Shown here in pieces: positions 33,722-44,131 of a stretch of 64,000 bases of DNA (positions within the stretch are counted from its first letter, which is position 1; the number at the start of each line of letters is the position of its first letter). A program made the position numbers and the translations under genes. The DNA comes from Comamonas sp. SCN 67-35 (GTDB lineage: Bacteria > Pseudomonadota > Gammaproteobacteria > Burkholderiales > Burkholderiaceae_C): assembly GCA_001725255.1 (NCBI GenBank), contig MEFV01000009.1:53549-117548 (forward strand), written 5' to 3'. The notes beneath the pieces were generated by a model. It saw only the letters and a program-made list of their open reading frames with translations, had not been told where the DNA came from and made no database searches.

Positions 33722-34597
33722 ATGACCACGGCACACGACGGCGTGATCGACCTCCTCACGGCGCGCGAGCGGCCGCTGGACGGCCTGGCGGTGCGCCGCC
33801 TGCTGCCCGCCGCGCGGCGCAAGACCGTGGGGCCGTGGATCTTCCTGGATCACATGGGCCCGGCCCGGTTCGCGCCCGGCGACGGCATCAACGTACGCCC
33901 GCACCCGCACATTGGCCTGGCCACAGTCACCTACCTGTTCGAGGGCGAAATCCTGCACCGTGACTCGCTGGGCCATGCGCAGACCATCACGCCCGGCGAC
34001 ATCAACCTGATGGTGGCCGGGCGTGGCATCACGCATTCGGAGCGCGAACGCCCCGAGGTGCGCGATCGCGTCCACCGGCTGCATGGCCTGCAGCTGTGGC
34101 TGGCGCTGCCCGAAGAGGACGAGGACTGCACACCGGCTTTCTTTCACTACGACGCCAGCGACCTGCCCCGCACGACCATCAATGGCGTGAACGTCCGCGT
34201 GATGATGGGCGCTGCCTGGGGCCTGCAATCCCCGGTGCCGACCTATGCGGGTGCGCTCTACGCCGAAGCTCATATGGCACCCGGCCAGACCCTGCGCCTG
34301 CCGCAGGCTCCCGAGCTGGCGCTGTACGCCGCCAGCGGCACCCTCACTGCGGGCGGCACGGGGCTGCCCGAGCATGCACTCGCTGTAGTCGATGGCCCGG
34401 CAGGCGTCGTGATACGCGCCACGACCGACGCGCGCATCGCGCTGATCGGCGGTCAACCCATAGGGCGGCGCTTCATCGACTGGAACTTCGTCGCGAGCAC
34501 CAAGGAGCGCATCGAGCACGCGCGCGAGGACTGGCAGGCACAGCGCTTTCCGAAAGTGGTGGGCGACGAGGTGGAGTTCATCCCGCTGCCGCGATAA
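33722..34597 (+). CDS. Pirin family protein (copy 2)
   Basis: A 291-residue bicupin protein clearly different from copy 1: it opens with RRLLPAARRKTVGPWIFLDH and has RPHPHIGLATVTYLFEGEIL. The metal ligands are retained (HPH and ITHSERE). It starts 5 bp after copy 1, so the two are an operon and may have separate substrates or form a heterocomplex. The C-terminal part ends GQPIGRRFIDWNFVASTKER, which is usual for one pirin branch. Confidence 0.9.
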   Translation: MTTAHDGVIDLLTARERPLDGLAVRRLLPAARRKTVGPWIFLDHMGPARFAPGDGINVRPHPHIGLATVTYLFEGEILHRDSLGHAQTITPGDINLMVAGRGITHSERERPEVRDRVHRLHGLQLWLALPEEDEDCTPAFFHYDASDLPRTTINGVNVRVMMGAAWGLQSPVPTYAGALYAEAHMAPGQTLRLPQAPELALYAASGTLTAGGTGLPEHALAVVDGPAGVVIRATTDARIALIGGQPIGRRFIDWNFVASTKERIEHAREDWQAQRFPKVVGDEVEFIPLPR

Positions 34598-34601
34598 ATC
34601 C

Positions 34602-34653
34602 ATTTTGATAGCATCCGTCGCTTACCTGCAAAGCTCTGGAGCCCAATTTTTCT
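34602..34653 (-). repeat. Dispersed repeat, intergenic copy between pirin 2 and aspS
   Basis: In reverse complement: GGGCTCCAGAGCTTTGCAGG, then TAAGCGACGGATGCTATCAAAA. It shares GGCTCCA, AAGCG and GCTATCAAA with the family. It lies between the convergent ends of pirin 2 and aspS. Confidence 0.6.
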
Positions 34654-34757
34654 TATATTTTGGCCACAACCCGCGCCAGCGTGTCACATCGCCCCAGTGC
34701 ACTGTCCTGATCGCAGCACGATGAGGAAGGTGCCAAGCACCTCCCCGGCATCAAGCT

Positions 34758-36557
34758 TCAGCCCGCGGCAGCCGCCGGGTTGCGCAGCTTGATATGCAGC
34801 TCGCGCAGCTGCTTTTCATCGACCGGCGACGGTGCCTGGGTGAGCAGGTCCTGCGCGCGCTGGGTCTTGGGGAAGGCGATCACGTCGCGGATGGATTCGG
34901 CGCCAGTCATCAGGGTGATCAGACGATCCAGGCCGAACGCCAGGCCGCCATGCGGCGGCGCGCCGTACTGCAGCGCATCGAGCAGGTAACCGAACTTGGC
35001 GCGCGCCTCCTCGGGGCCGATCTTGAGCGCGGCAAATACCTTGCTCTGCACGTCGGCACGGTGGATACGCACCGAACCGCCACCAAGCTCCCAGCCGTTC
35101 AAGACCATGTCGTAGGCCTTGGAGAGGCAGGCGCCCGGGTCGGTGTCCATCAGGTCTTCATGGCCGTCTTTGGGACTGGTGAACGGATGGTGCACCGCCA
35201 CCCAGCGGTCTTCCTCGTCGTCGTGCTCGAACATCGGAAAGTCCACCACCCACAGCGGCGCCCAACGGTCCTCGAACAGGCCGTGCTTGCGCCCAAACTC
35301 GCTCAGACCCACCTTCAGGCGCAAGGCGCCGATGCTGTCGTTGACAATTTTTGCCTTGTCGGCGCCGAAGAAGATCAGGTCGCCGTCGCGCGCGCCGGTG
35401 CGCTTGAGAATTTCGGCGATCGCCGCATCGTGGATGTTCTTGACGATGGGCGACTGCAGGCCGTCCCTGCCCTTGGCTGCTTCGTTGACCTTGATCCAGG
35501 CCAGCCCCTTGGCGCCGTAGATTTTCACGAACTCGGTGTAGCCGTCGATCTCGCCGCGCGAAATGTGCGCGCCGCCCGGCACGCGCAGCGCCACCACACG
35601 GCCTCCGGGCGTCGTCGCGGGGGTGGAGAACACCTTGAAGTCGACGTCCTTCATCACCTCGGTCAGCTCGGTGAATTCGAGCTTCACGCGCAGATCGGGC
35701 TTGTCCGAACCAAAGCGGCGCATGGCCTCGGCGTACTTCATCACCGGGAACTCACCCAGGTCGACGCCCAGCTGCTGGTTGAACACCTGCTTGATCATGC
35801 GCTGGAAGATGTCGCGGATTTCCTCTTCGCCGAGGAACGAGGTTTCGCAGTCGATCTGTGTGAACTCGGGCTGGCGGTCGGCGCGCAGGTCCTCGTCGCG
35901 GAAGCACTTGGTGATCTGGTAGTAGCGGTCGTAACCGGCGACCATCAGCATCTGCTTGTACAGCTGCGGCGACTGCGGCAACGCGTAGAACTGGCCATCG
36001 TGCACGCGGCTGGGCACGAGATAGTCGCGCGCGCCCTCGGGCGTGCTCTTGCCGAGCATGGGGGTCTCGATATCGACGAAGCCTTCCTGGTCGAGGAAAT
36101 TGCGCACCTGGATCGCGGTCTTGTAGCGCAGCATCATGTTGCGCTGCATGGCCGGGCGGCGCAGATCCATCACGCGGTGCGTGAGGCGCGTGGTCTCCGA
36201 CAGGTTGTCGTCGTCCATCTGAAACGGCGGCGTGACCGAGGGGTTGAGCACGGTGAGCTCGTGGCACAGCACCTCGATCTGGCCGCTGGTGAGCTTGTCG
36301 TTGGTCGTGCCCTCGGGACGCGCGCGCACCAGCCCCCTGACCTGCAGGCAGAACTCGTTGCGTATGCCTTCAGCGATCTTGAACATTTCGGGGCGGTCGG
36401 GGTCGCAGACCACCTGCACGTAGCCTTCGCGGTCGCGCAGGTCAATGAAGATCACGCCGCCATGGTCGCGGCGGCGATTCACCCAGCCGCACAGGGTGAC
36501 GGTCTGACCCATCAGGGCCTCGGTCACGAGACCGCAGTAGTTGGAACGCATGGCCAT
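34758..36557 (-). CDS. aspS: Aspartate--tRNA ligase
   Basis: A 599-residue class IIb aminoacyl-tRNA synthetase of bacterial type. It begins [20 protein letters not shown], with an OB-fold anticodon domain ([18 protein letters not shown]), and has class II motif 2 ([18 protein letters not shown]) and motif 3 ([15 protein letters not shown]). The bacterial GAD insertion is present in the middle. The ATG at 36557 is chosen by start homology. It is the last gene of a minus-strand operon with FmdB and DUF502. Whether it is discriminating or non-discriminating for Asn cannot be read here. Confidence 0.96.
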   Translation of the reverse strand: MAMRSNYCGLVTEALMGQTVTLCGWVNRRRDHGGVIFIDLRDREGYVQVVCDPDRPEMFKIAEGIRNEFCLQVRGLVRARPEGTTNDKLTSGQIEVLCHELTVLNPSVTPPFQMDDDNLSETTRLTHRVMDLRRPAMQRNMMLRYKTAIQVRNFLDQEGFVDIETPMLGKSTPEGARDYLVPSRVHDGQFYALPQSPQLYKQMLMVAGYDRYYQITKCFRDEDLRADRQPEFTQIDCETSFLGEEEIRDIFQRMIKQVFNQQLGVDLGEFPVMKYAEAMRRFGSDKPDLRVKLEFTELTEVMKDVDFKVFSTPATTPGGRVVALRVPGGAHISRGEIDGYTEFVKIYGAKGLAWIKVNEAAKGRDGLQSPIVKNIHDAAIAEILKRTGARDGDLIFFGADKAKIVNDSIGALRLKVGLSEFGRKHGLFEDRWAPLWVVDFPMFEHDDEEDRWVAVHHPFTSPKDGHEDLMDTDPGACLSKAYDMVLNGWELGGGSVRIHRADVQSKVFAALKIGPEEARAKFGYLLDALQYGAPPHGGLAFGLDRLITLMTGAESIRDVIAFPKTQRAQDLLTQAPSPVDEKQLRELHIKLRNPAAAAG

Positions 36558-36598
36558 GGTGTTTTCTTCCTGCGCCCGCACGGGGCGCTGTCGATCAG

Positions 36599-37228
36599 TC
36601 AAAGGTGTTGCTCGCTGTCGGCCAGCACCGGGTCGGGCGGCGCGACGACACCCATCGAAACAATGTACTTGAGCGCTTCGTCGATGCTCATTTCCAGCTC
36701 GATGCAGTCGCTCTTGCGCATGAGCACGAAATAGCCGCTGGTCGGATTCGGCGTGGTGGGCACGTAGACGCTGACGAATTCGTCGCGCAGATAGCCCGCC
36801 ACCTCGCCATTGGGGCTGCCCGTGACGAAGGCCACGGTCCACATTCCGTCGCGCGGCCACTGCACCAGCACCGCCGTGCGAAAGGCGTTGCCGCTTTCGG
36901 AAAACAGAGTGTCCGAGACCTGCTTGACGCTGGAATAGATCGAGCGCACGACCGGGATGCGGCTCACCAGCGCATCGCCCATGGAGACGAGTTTGCGACC
37001 GAAGAAGTTGCTGGCGAGCCCCCCCACGACGAGCAGGATGAGCAGCGTGAGCACGACGCCGAAGCCGGGGATGTGAAAACCGAGCAAGCGATCCGGCTGC
37101 CAGGCAGCCGGCAGGATTTCCAGCGTCTGATCGAGCACCCCGACCACCCAGGACAGCACCCAGGCGGTGATGATCACTGGCACGATCACCAGCAGGCCGG
37201 CGAAAAGCCATTTGCGCAATGCAGCCAT
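36599..37228 (-). CDS. DUF502 membrane protein
   Basis: A 209-residue inner-membrane protein with two N-terminal hydrophobic segments ([21 protein letters not shown] and [20 protein letters not shown]). The conserved DUF502 cytoplasmic block [20 protein letters not shown] and [10 protein letters not shown] follow. Function is unknown. It lies between FmdB and aspS, a neighbourhood often seen in beta-proteobacteria. Confidence 0.88.
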   Translation of the reverse strand: MAALRKWLFAGLLVIVPVIITAWVLSWVVGVLDQTLEILPAAWQPDRLLGFHIPGFGVVLTLLILLVVGGLASNFFGRKLVSMGDALVSRIPVVRSIYSSVKQVSDTLFSESGNAFRTAVLVQWPRDGMWTVAFVTGSPNGEVAGYLRDEFVSVYVPTTPNPTSGYFVLMRKSDCIELEMSIDEALKYIVSMGVVAPPDPVLADSEQHL

Positions 37229-37242
37229 CAATGCACTCCGCC

Positions 37243-37557
37243 TCAAGCGTCTGAAGTGGCGGGAGCAGCCGCCGGGGCTGCGGCAGGCGCTACTGGTTTG
37301 GTAGTCTCCGCGACTGCCGGGCTGGCGGCTGGCGCCGCGGTCGGCTTGGCGCCATCGGCGGGCGCGCTGCTCTTGCGGCCGCTGAAATCCGTCTCGTACC
37401 AGCCCGTACCCTTGAGCTGAAAACCCGCCGCGGTCAACTGCTTGACATACGCCTCCTGCCCGCAGGCAGGGCAATGCGTGAGCGGCGCATCCGATATTTT
37501 TTGCAGCGCATCCTGGGCATGGCCGCAATGACTGCAGCGGTAGGAATAAATGGGCAT
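37243..37557 (-). CDS. FmdB-type zinc ribbon protein
   Basis: A 104-residue protein. The N-terminal zinc ribbon has CxxC pairs (CSHCGH at 8-11 and CPACGQ at ~29-32) and the opening MPIYSYRC of the FmdB family. The last ~40 residues are an Ala/Pro/Thr-rich low-complexity tail. It is the first gene of the operon leading to DUF502 and aspS. The biochemical role is not known. Confidence 0.88.
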   Translation of the reverse strand: MPIYSYRCSHCGHAQDALQKISDAPLTHCPACGQEAYVKQLTAAGFQLKGTGWYETDFSGRKSSAPADGAKPTAAPAASPAVAETTKPVAPAAAPAAAPATSDA

Positions 37558-37641
37558 CTCAAACGGCGCAAATTTCTTGCAAAGCCCATGATTATAGGGA
37601 GCGCAGCCCGCTCGGGCGGCACACTCGGGCAGCGCACCGGT

Positions 37642-39090
37642 TCAGGCGCCTGCCGTGTCGTAATGATGCGTTCGCCCCTTCTGATCGGCGATGAACTGCG
37701 GCGCCAGCGACCCCCCCAGCATGCCGGCAAAGGAGGCGATCAGCCCCGCGAGCTGCTGCGGGAAAGCCTCGTTGAGCACCGGGCTGGCCACGAACCACAA
37801 CCACACGCCCAGGCCCATGACCACGGCCAGCAGCGCGCCCTGGGTTGTCGCACGCTTCCAGTACACGCCCATCAGCAGCGGCACGAAGGCCCCCACGAGC
37901 GGCACCTGGTAGGCTCCCGAAACCAGCTCGTAGATCGACGAGCCCTCCATCGTTATCGAATAGATCAGCACGCAGAAGGTGAACACCAGCACGCTCACGC
38001 GCATGGCCTTGAGCGTCTCTTCATCACTCATGCCGGGCTTGAGGTTGCGCAGGATGTTTTCCACGAAGGTCGTGGCAGGCGCGAGCAAGGTGGCCGACGC
38101 GGTGGACATGATGGCCGAGAGCAGCGCGCCGAAAAAGGCCACCTGCAGCAGCACCGGCATGTGCGTCATGACCAGCGTGGGCAGCACTTTTTGCGGGTCG
38201 TCGTCGAGCATGGCGGCCGTGCCCGGCAGCACCAGCAGCGCGGCCATCACAACGAACATGGGCACGAAGGCGAAGCTGATATACAGCAGCCCGCCGACGA
38301 TCGGCCCATTCTGGGCGGTGTTGGCGCTGTTGGACGACATCACGCGCTGGAACACGTCCTGCTGCGGAATCGAGCCGAGCATCATGGTGATCGCCGCGGC
38401 GAAGAAAAACGTCCACTCCTTGACGCCGCCCGTCGGCAGAAAGCGCAATTTGCCCTCGCTGGCCGCGTAGGCCACCACCCGTTCGGCACCCCCGGCGATG
38501 TCGGCCGCGTACCAGGCAATGGCCACGAGCCCGGCCACGATGACGATCATCTGCACGAAATCAGTCAGCGCCACCGACCACATCCCGCCATAGAGCGTGT
38601 AGATCAGCACCACCACGGTGCCAATCACCATGCCCCAGGATAGCGTGATGGCGCCATCGCTCAGGATGCTGAAGACCAGGCCCAGCGCCGTGATCTGCGC
38701 GGCCACCCAGCCCAGGTAGCTCAGGATGATGATGGTGGAGCACAGCACCTCGACCACGCGCCCGAACCGGCGGCGGTAATAGTCGCCGATGGTGATGATG
38801 TTCATCGCGTAGAGCTTGCGCGCGAAGAACAGGCCCACGAGCACCAGGCACAGGCCCGCGCCGAACGGGTCCTCCACCGTGCCGTGCAGCCCTTCCTTGA
38901 CGAACTGGGCCGGCGCGCCCAGCACCGTCTCCGAGCCGAACCAGGTGGCGAAGGTGGTGGCAATCACCACCGCCAGCGGCAGGCTGCGCCCGGCCACCGC
39001 GTAGTCCGCCGTGTTTTTCACGCGCCGCGCGGCCAGCAGGCCGATAGCGATCGATACCAGCAGATACAGGACGATGAAAGTCACCAGCAT
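37642..39090 (-). CDS. Sodium:solute symporter family protein
   Basis: A 482-residue SSS-family inner-membrane transporter with about 13 hydrophobic helices. Family features are ADYAVAGRSLPLAVVIATTF near the start, ATWFGSETVLGAP in the second helix and the sodium-site region STASATLLAPATTFVENIL. It differs from the acetate-type symporter at 26918: no insert and no small-subunit partner. The ATG at 39090 follows GGAG. The substrate is unknown. Confidence 0.86.
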   Translation of the reverse strand: MLVTFIVLYLLVSIAIGLLAARRVKNTADYAVAGRSLPLAVVIATTFATWFGSETVLGAPAQFVKEGLHGTVEDPFGAGLCLVLVGLFFARKLYAMNIITIGDYYRRRFGRVVEVLCSTIIILSYLGWVAAQITALGLVFSILSDGAITLSWGMVIGTVVVLIYTLYGGMWSVALTDFVQMIVIVAGLVAIAWYAADIAGGAERVVAYAASEGKLRFLPTGGVKEWTFFFAAAITMMLGSIPQQDVFQRVMSSNSANTAQNGPIVGGLLYISFAFVPMFVVMAALLVLPGTAAMLDDDPQKVLPTLVMTHMPVLLQVAFFGALLSAIMSTASATLLAPATTFVENILRNLKPGMSDEETLKAMRVSVLVFTFCVLIYSITMEGSSIYELVSGAYQVPLVGAFVPLLMGVYWKRATTQGALLAVVMGLGVWLWFVASPVLNEAFPQQLAGLIASFAGMLGGSLAPQFIADQKGRTHHYDTAGA

Positions 39091-39178
39091 GGGCCGCTCC
39101 GCGTGCAATGGAAAAAGCGCCGCGGATTATCCCGGCTGTCGTGGCCGCACCTCCGTCACCACGGCGCAATGCGCGTAT

Positions 39179-40747
39179 TTACAACACCGTGATCCGGATG
39201 ATGAGCTGCACCACGATGAGCCCGAGCACAAAGCCCAGCCCGGCGTAGAGCAGCCGCTGCAGCAGCCGGTTGGTGCGCCTTTGCTCGGTCAGCAGCTCCT
39301 GCAGCGCCTGCGATTCACCCTGCTGCAGCGGCTGACGCAGCCAGCCGTGCAGCAGCCGCGGCAACTCGGGCAGTATCTTGGCGTAATGCGGGGCCTCGGC
39401 CTGCAGCTCGCGCCACAGCCGCCTGGGACCGAGCTGCTCGCGCATCCACCGTTCGAGAAAAGGCTTGGCTGTGCTCCACAGATCGAGCTCTGGGTCGAGC
39501 TGGCGGCCCAGCCCCTCGATGTTGAGCAGGGTCTTTTGCAGCAGCACGAGCTGCGGCTGGATTTCCACCTGGAATCGCCGCGAGGTCTGAAACAGCCGCA
39601 GCAGCACCATGCCCAGCGAGATTTCCTTGAGCGGCCGATCGAAATAAGGCTCGCAGACGGCGCGGATCGCCCCCTCGAGTTCATTGACACGCGTATCGCG
39701 CGGCACCCAGCCGCTTTCGATGTGCAGCTCGGCCACGCGCTTGTAATCGCGGCGGAAGAATGCGGTGAAGTTCTGCGCGAGGTATTCCTTGTCCACGGCT
39801 GTGAGCGAGCCGACGATGCCGAAATCCAGCGAGATGTAGCGCCCGAAAGTCTCGGGGGCAGTGCTCACCATGATGTTGCCCGGGTGCATGTCCGCATGGA
39901 AGAAGCCATCGCGAAACACCTGGGTGAAGAAAATGGTCACGCCATCGCGCGCGAGCCGGGCTATGTCCACGCCCGCATCGCGCAACTCCGCGATCTGGCT
40001 GATCGGCACGCCCTTCATGCGCTCCATCACCAGAACGTCGCTGTGGCACCAGTCCCAGAAGACCTCGGGGATCAGCACCAGATCGAGCCCCGCCATGTTG
40101 CGCCGCAGCTGCGCCGCATTGGCCGCCTCGCGCACGAGATCGAGCTCGTCGTGCAGGTAGTTGTCGAATTCGCGCACCACCTCGCGGGGCTTGAGGCGCC
40201 GGCCGTCCGCCGAAAGGCGGCTGACCCAGCCCGCGACCATGCGCATCAGGGCCAGGTCTTTCTCGATCGCCGCGAGCATGCCCGGGCGCAGCACCTTGAC
40301 GGCGACCTCGCGCTCACGCCCGTCGCGATCGCGCAGCACGGCAAAGTGCACCTGTGCGATCGAGGCACTGGCCACTGGCGTGCGCTCGAACGACACGAAG
40401 ATGTCACCGATCGGCTTCTTGAACGAACGCTCGATCGTCGCCACCGCGATCGCCGGATCGAACGGCGGCACGCGGTCCTGCAGCAGCGCAAGTTCATCGG
40501 CGATGTCGGCCGGCATCAGATCGCGCCGGGTGGAGAGCACCTGGCCGAACTTCACGAAGATCGGCCCCAGCTGCTGCAGCGCTTCACGCAGACGCTGGCC
40601 GCGCGGCGAGTCCAGCCGCCTGCCCACGGTGACCCAGCGCGTCAGCACCCGCACCCAGGGGCGCGAAGAGCGTGAGAGCACCAGCTCGTCCAGCCCGTGA
40701 CGCAGCGCCACCCAGAGGATGGCCACACCACGAAGAAACCGGCTCAT
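39179..40747 (-). CDS. ubiB: Ubiquinone biosynthesis regulatory protein kinase UbiB
   Basis: A 522-residue atypical protein kinase-like ATPase (ABC1/ADCK fold) needed for ubiquinone synthesis, anchored in the inner membrane by two C-terminal hydrophobic helices ([20 protein letters not shown]). The signature [26 protein letters not shown] and [14 protein letters not shown], with ISLDFGIVG (DFG-like), are intact. Its start at 40747 overlaps the ubiJ stop (ATGA). Length equals the family norm. Confidence 0.94.
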   Translation of the reverse strand: MSRFLRGVAILWVALRHGLDELVLSRSSRPWVRVLTRWVTVGRRLDSPRGQRLREALQQLGPIFVKFGQVLSTRRDLMPADIADELALLQDRVPPFDPAIAVATIERSFKKPIGDIFVSFERTPVASASIAQVHFAVLRDRDGREREVAVKVLRPGMLAAIEKDLALMRMVAGWVSRLSADGRRLKPREVVREFDNYLHDELDLVREAANAAQLRRNMAGLDLVLIPEVFWDWCHSDVLVMERMKGVPISQIAELRDAGVDIARLARDGVTIFFTQVFRDGFFHADMHPGNIMVSTAPETFGRYISLDFGIVGSLTAVDKEYLAQNFTAFFRRDYKRVAELHIESGWVPRDTRVNELEGAIRAVCEPYFDRPLKEISLGMVLLRLFQTSRRFQVEIQPQLVLLQKTLLNIEGLGRQLDPELDLWSTAKPFLERWMREQLGPRRLWRELQAEAPHYAKILPELPRLLHGWLRQPLQQGESQALQELLTEQRRTNRLLQRLLYAGLGFVLGLIVVQLIIRITVL

Positions 40748-41301
40748 GCAGCCCCGTGCCCGGCCGTGGTCGCCGACGCACGGCCGCGTCCGCCCACAAA
40801 GCGGCGCAGCGCGACGTGCACGCGCCGCGCCGCCGAAGCGATGGCATGCGCGGGCGCATCGCCGACCATGCGCGCCAGATCTTCCTCGACATCCCAGCGC
40901 AGATTTTCGGCCAGCCACTGGATATCGCTGGCCAGCTGCACATCCCCTTCGATGCGGATCGCGGGACGCTCTCCGGCGAGCGCCTCACGCGCCAGTCCGA
41001 ACGGCGACGCCTGGATCAACTCGACGCGCAGATCCACCACCGCCCCCGTCGGCGCCAGATCCAGCAGACCTGCCGGGGTGACCTGCAGCGCCATGAAGAA
41101 TCCGCGCCACTGCACGCGTGCCACGCGGCCGCGCTGGCGCGCGAGCCGCTGCATGGCCTGCGGCTCCTGCATCAATACGTGGTTGACCCACAGCACGAGG
41201 CGATGCTGCACGCCCTGCACCAGCCAATCGGGCGCCGCGGGGGGCCCGGGCAGGCGTTGCGTCCATTCGTGCAGCCAGGAAAAAGGGGACCGTGGTTTCA
41301 T
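40744..41301 (-). CDS. ubiJ: Ubiquinone biosynthesis accessory factor UbiJ (SCP2 lipid-binding domain)
   Basis: A 185-residue protein with a sterol-carrier-like (SCP2) fold in the N-terminal half ([20 protein letters not shown]). UbiJ binds ubiquinone precursors in the Ubi complex. Assignment rests on SCP2-type sequence and on position between ubiE and ubiB. The ATG at 41301 lies inside a hairpin loop (see 41281). It overlaps ubiB by ATGA. The C-terminus is Arg/Ala-rich. Confidence 0.82.
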   Translation of the reverse strand: MKPRSPFSWLHEWTQRLPGPPAAPDWLVQGVQHRLVLWVNHVLMQEPQAMQRLARQRGRVARVQWRGFFMALQVTPAGLLDLAPTGAVVDLRVELIQASPFGLAREALAGERPAIRIEGDVQLASDIQWLAENLRWDVEEDLARMVGDAPAHAIASAARRVHVALRRFVGGRGRASATTAGHGAA

Positions 41302-41308
41302 GGTCCCC
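41280..41308 (-). terminator. Terminator-like hairpin overlapping the ubiJ start codon
   Basis: On the minus strand: GGGGACC, loop ATGAAACCAC, GGTCCCC, then TTTTT. The stem is 7 bp and nearly all G-C. The ubiJ ATG is the first codon of the loop, and the candidate ribosome-binding G-run is in the stem. It could terminate transcription after the Tim44 gene, restrict ubiJ translation, or both. Confidence 0.65.
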
Positions 41309-41332
41309 GATTATTCCCCGTTTGGGCGCGGG

Positions 41333-42322
41333 CTACTGCAATGCCTGCAGCCCCGTCACCAGCCAGCCGCTCTTGCCATCCTTGGGCTTGGTCATGTTCC
41401 AGACCTCGCGGAAGGGATTGGGGCCGGCGGAGACTTCCTCGCGGATCACGCCGGAGAATTCGACACTGGCCATGTACTCGCCGTCGAGCTCCTCGATGCC
41501 GAGCAGCTTGGCCTCGAGCATGAGCACGTCGGTCCGGTTCGGCTCCTGCGCGCCGCGCTGCTGCTCGCGCTCCTTGAGCTGGCCGCGCACCTCATCGAGC
41601 ATGCTGTCGGTCATCATCGAGCGCAGGGTGGCGAAGTCGCTGCGATCCCATGCCGACTGCAGCGTGGTGAAGTTGCGCTTGGCCGCCTCCAGAAAGCCGT
41701 GGACATCGAAGTCCGCGGGAATGCCCCAGCCCTGTGCCCCGGCCAGGGCCGAACCTATGCTGGCACCGCCCGCCGATGGGGCCGCATCGAAGGCCATGCG
41801 CGAATCTTCCCACGGGCGCGCCGACGCATCGTTGCCCACCTTGGCGGGGTTGTACTGGCCCGGCATGCGTTCGGACGCCGCAGGCGTGGCGCCCGCCCCC
41901 TGAAAGGCAAACGGCGATGACGCGGCCGTCCCCGCAGTGCGAGGCCGCATGAGTATGCGCACCAGCGCCAGCCCCACCAGGACCACCAGGGCGATCAGCA
42001 GGAAATGGCCGAACTCCGCCCCGAGACCCAGCGCACTGGCGAGCCAGGCCAGCCCCAGGCCGGCCGCCAGGCCGCCCAGCATCCCCGCCCACGGCTTGCG
42101 CGTCGCGGTATTGGCCGTGCTGGCCGACTTGGCCGCGCTGGTACTGCTGGCGGCATTCTGTGCTCCATTGGGCGCCTGAGCCGGCGCGCGTACCGCCTCG
42201 CGTTGCGTCACATTGGCCGATTGGCGGCCGGCCGAGCGCCCGCCACCCAATCGCGCTGCCTCTGCGTCGGCGTACACCAGCGTGAGCAGCGTCACCAGAA
42301 CCACAGACCACAGTTGTTTCAT
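41333..42322 (-). CDS. Tim44-like domain protein
   Basis: A 329-residue protein. The signal or anchor segment is MKQLWSVVLVTLLTLVYADA, followed by a low-complexity Ala/Gln/Ser region. Two further hydrophobic stretches (MLGGLAAGLGLAWLASALGL and FLLIALVVLVGLALVRILM) follow, then a C-terminal Tim44/MBA1 domain (~200-329; FLEAAKRNFTTLQSAWDRSD and NPFREVWNMTKP). The ATG at 42322 follows GATGAGGAAACT. It lies within the ubi cluster between ubiE and ubiJ; a role in assembling membrane-bound ubiquinone enzymes is a guess from position. Confidence 0.83.
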   Translation of the reverse strand: MKQLWSVVLVTLLTLVYADAEAARLGGGRSAGRQSANVTQREAVRAPAQAPNGAQNAASSTSAAKSASTANTATRKPWAGMLGGLAAGLGLAWLASALGLGAEFGHFLLIALVVLVGLALVRILMRPRTAGTAASSPFAFQGAGATPAASERMPGQYNPAKVGNDASARPWEDSRMAFDAAPSAGGASIGSALAGAQGWGIPADFDVHGFLEAAKRNFTTLQSAWDRSDFATLRSMMTDSMLDEVRGQLKEREQQRGAQEPNRTDVLMLEAKLLGIEELDGEYMASVEFSGVIREEVSAGPNPFREVWNMTKPKDGKSGWLVTGLQALQ

Positions 42323-42356
42323 AGTTTCCTCATCCACCCAGGTTTCAAAAAAGACA

Positions 42357-43088
42357 TCAGCACTTCACGCCCACATGCAGCGCCACCACGCCGCCGGTCA
42401 TGTTGTGAAAATCGACATGCCCAAATCCATGGTGTTGCATCAGGGCTTTAAGTTCCTCCTGCCCGGGATGCATGCGTATCGATTCGGCGAGATAGCGGTA
42501 GCTCTCGGCATCACCGGCCACCCACTTGCCTAAACGCGGCAGCACCTGAAAGGAATACACGTCGTAGATTTTTCTCAAAGGCGCGGCCACCTTGGAAAAT
42601 TCCAGCACCAGCAGACGGCCCCCGTCCTTGAGCACGCGGGCCATTTCAGCGATCGCCCGCTCCTTGTGCGTCATGTTGCGCAGGCCGAAGGCGACGCTCA
42701 CCAGGTCGAAGTAGCCATCCGCAAACGGCAACTGCTCGGCATCGCAGACCACGGTGGGCAACACGAAGCCCCGGTCGATAAGCCGATCGCGCCCGGTGCG
42801 CAGCATGGCTTCGTTGATGTCGGTGTGCACGACCTCGCCGCTTGCGCCCACCTGCTTCGCGAACGCCAGCGCCAGATCGCCCGTGCCGCCGGCGATATCG
42901 AGCACCCGATCGCCCTCGCGCACGTGGGCGGCGACCACGGTGGCCGCCTTCCACAGGCGGTGCAGGCCGCCGGACATCAGGTCGTTCATCAGGTCATAGC
43001 GTGGCGCGACCGAATCGAAGACACCGCGCACGCGCCGTGCCTTGTCACGCTCGTCCACCGCCTGAAACCCGAAATGTGTCGTTCCCAT
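42357..43088 (-). CDS. ubiE: Ubiquinone/menaquinone biosynthesis C-methyltransferase UbiE
   Basis: A 243-residue SAM-dependent methyltransferase that methylates the quinone ring carbon. Motif I is [17 protein letters not shown]. Family-specific blocks are [40 protein letters not shown] and [19 protein letters not shown]. It starts the minus-strand ubi cluster. Length is normal. Confidence 0.96.
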   Translation of the reverse strand: MGTTHFGFQAVDERDKARRVRGVFDSVAPRYDLMNDLMSGGLHRLWKAATVVAAHVREGDRVLDIAGGTGDLALAFAKQVGASGEVVHTDINEAMLRTGRDRLIDRGFVLPTVVCDAEQLPFADGYFDLVSVAFGLRNMTHKERAIAEMARVLKDGGRLLVLEFSKVAAPLRKIYDVYSFQVLPRLGKWVAGDAESYRYLAESIRMHPGQEELKALMQHHGFGHVDFHNMTGGVVALHVGVKC

Positions 43089-43185
43089 GCCGCCATCGTA
43101 GGCGAGGGATGCGACAAATGCAGTGACACCCCGGGGTATCCCCCGGTCATGTGTCGCTATTTCGTTGAATCGACGCCCGCCGCCA

Positions 43186-43605
43186 TCAATGCTCTTTCTT
43201 TTTCGACACCGTGGCGCCCCTGCGGATCATGGGCGTATCGCGGTTGGCACCCGCCTCTTCGAGGCGCTGCAGGTAGGTGGCCCAAAGGGCATCCTGCTCG
43301 CGCCCGAGCTTGTAGAGGTAGCTCCAGGTGAACAGGCCGCTGTCGTGCCCATCGGAGAAGGTGGGGCGGATGGCGTAGTTGCCCATGGGTTCGATGGCGC
43401 TCACGGTCACTTCGCGCTTGCCCGTCTGCAGCACTTCCTGGCCCGGCCCGTGGCCCGTGACCTCCGCCGAGGGTGAATACACGCGCATCAATTCGAGCGG
43501 AATCTTGAAATGCTCGCCGCTGGAGAACGAAATTTCGAGAACGCGGGAAGCCTGGTGAACGGTGATGGACGTGGGCATGGGGGTGCCGGTGGTCTGATCT
43601 GCCAT
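43186..43605 (-). CDS. DUF971 family protein
   Basis: A 139-residue protein with the DUF971 block ([20 protein letters not shown], then [20 protein letters not shown]), similar to the N-terminal zinc-binding domain of gamma-butyrobetaine hydroxylases, though few Cys or His are seen. The start is chosen at ATG 43605; ATG 43578 is also possible. In proteobacteria such proteins are often found next to ubiE, as here (97 bp). Function is unproven. Confidence 0.82.
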   Translation of the reverse strand: MADQTTGTPMPTSITVHQASRVLEISFSSGEHFKIPLELMRVYSPSAEVTGHGPGQEVLQTGKREVTVSAIEPMGNYAIRPTFSDGHDSGLFTWSYLYKLGREQDALWATYLQRLEEAGANRDTPMIRRGATVSKKKEH

Positions 43606-43628
43606 GGTCTTGTCTAGCGGTATCAAGG

Positions 43629-43685
43629 TCAAATACGCCACAAAGCCTTATACAGCAAGCGTTTGCAGCTATCAAACAAGTTGCT
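43629..43685 (+). repeat. Dispersed repeat, intergenic copy upstream of the DUF971 gene
   Basis: Reads TCAAATACGCCACAAAGCC, then TTATACAGCAAGCGTTTGCA and GCTATCAAACAAGTTGC. It aligns without gaps to the reverse complement of the copy at 49962, sharing AAATA.GCC.CAAA.CCTT, AGCG and CAGCTATCAAAC. It is the best reference copy of the family. Confidence 0.75.
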
Positions 43686-44118
43686 TTTGCGCCCAAGCAT
43701 CGAGGCGCGAACGCAGCGCATCATGCACCATGGGCTGGCGCGCTGCCATGGCCGCAACGCGGTCAGTGTCTTGCGCGCGCAGCGCGGTGCCCCAGACGGC
43801 ATCCGGAAAATGGCTGTCCCAGTCGAAGCGGGCGATCACATGCCAATGCAGATGCGCCACCCTGTTGCCCAGCGCGGCGAGATTGATTTTGGCGGGCGCG
43901 AGCTGCTCGCGCAGGACCTGCTCCACCAGCACCACGGCCTGCATGCAGTGCTCGCGCTCACGGGGCGGGAGGTCGGAGAATTCCGGCACATGCGCGTTCC
44001 AGATCACGCGGTAGAACGCCGCATGACCCGGCTCGTCGGCATGGATCACGCGCAGGCGAGCGCCGCGCCAGACGAACCGCCCGCCGTCGGCAAGGCACAG
44101 CGGGCACTCGGGCACCAC
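43672..44118 (-). CDS. HIT family protein
   Basis: A 148-residue histidine-triad nucleotide-binding protein. The catalytic motif is HLHWHVIARF (normally H-x-H-x-H). The N-terminus carries CPLCLADGG. HIT proteins hydrolyse nucleotide conjugates. The start is taken as GTG at 44118, the second of two in-frame GTGs, with AAGGGG eight bases upstream; the longer frame to 44226 would overlap serA. It starts 13 bp after the serA stop, so the two are an operon. Confidence 0.84.
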   Translation of the reverse strand: MVPECPLCLADGGRFVWRGARLRVIHADEPGHAAFYRVIWNAHVPEFSDLPPREREHCMQAVVLVEQVLREQLAPAKINLAALGNRVAHLHWHVIARFDWDSHFPDAVWGTALRAQDTDRVAAMAARQPMVHDALRSRLDAWAQKQLV

Positions 44119-44131
44119 CCTGCCATCCCCT

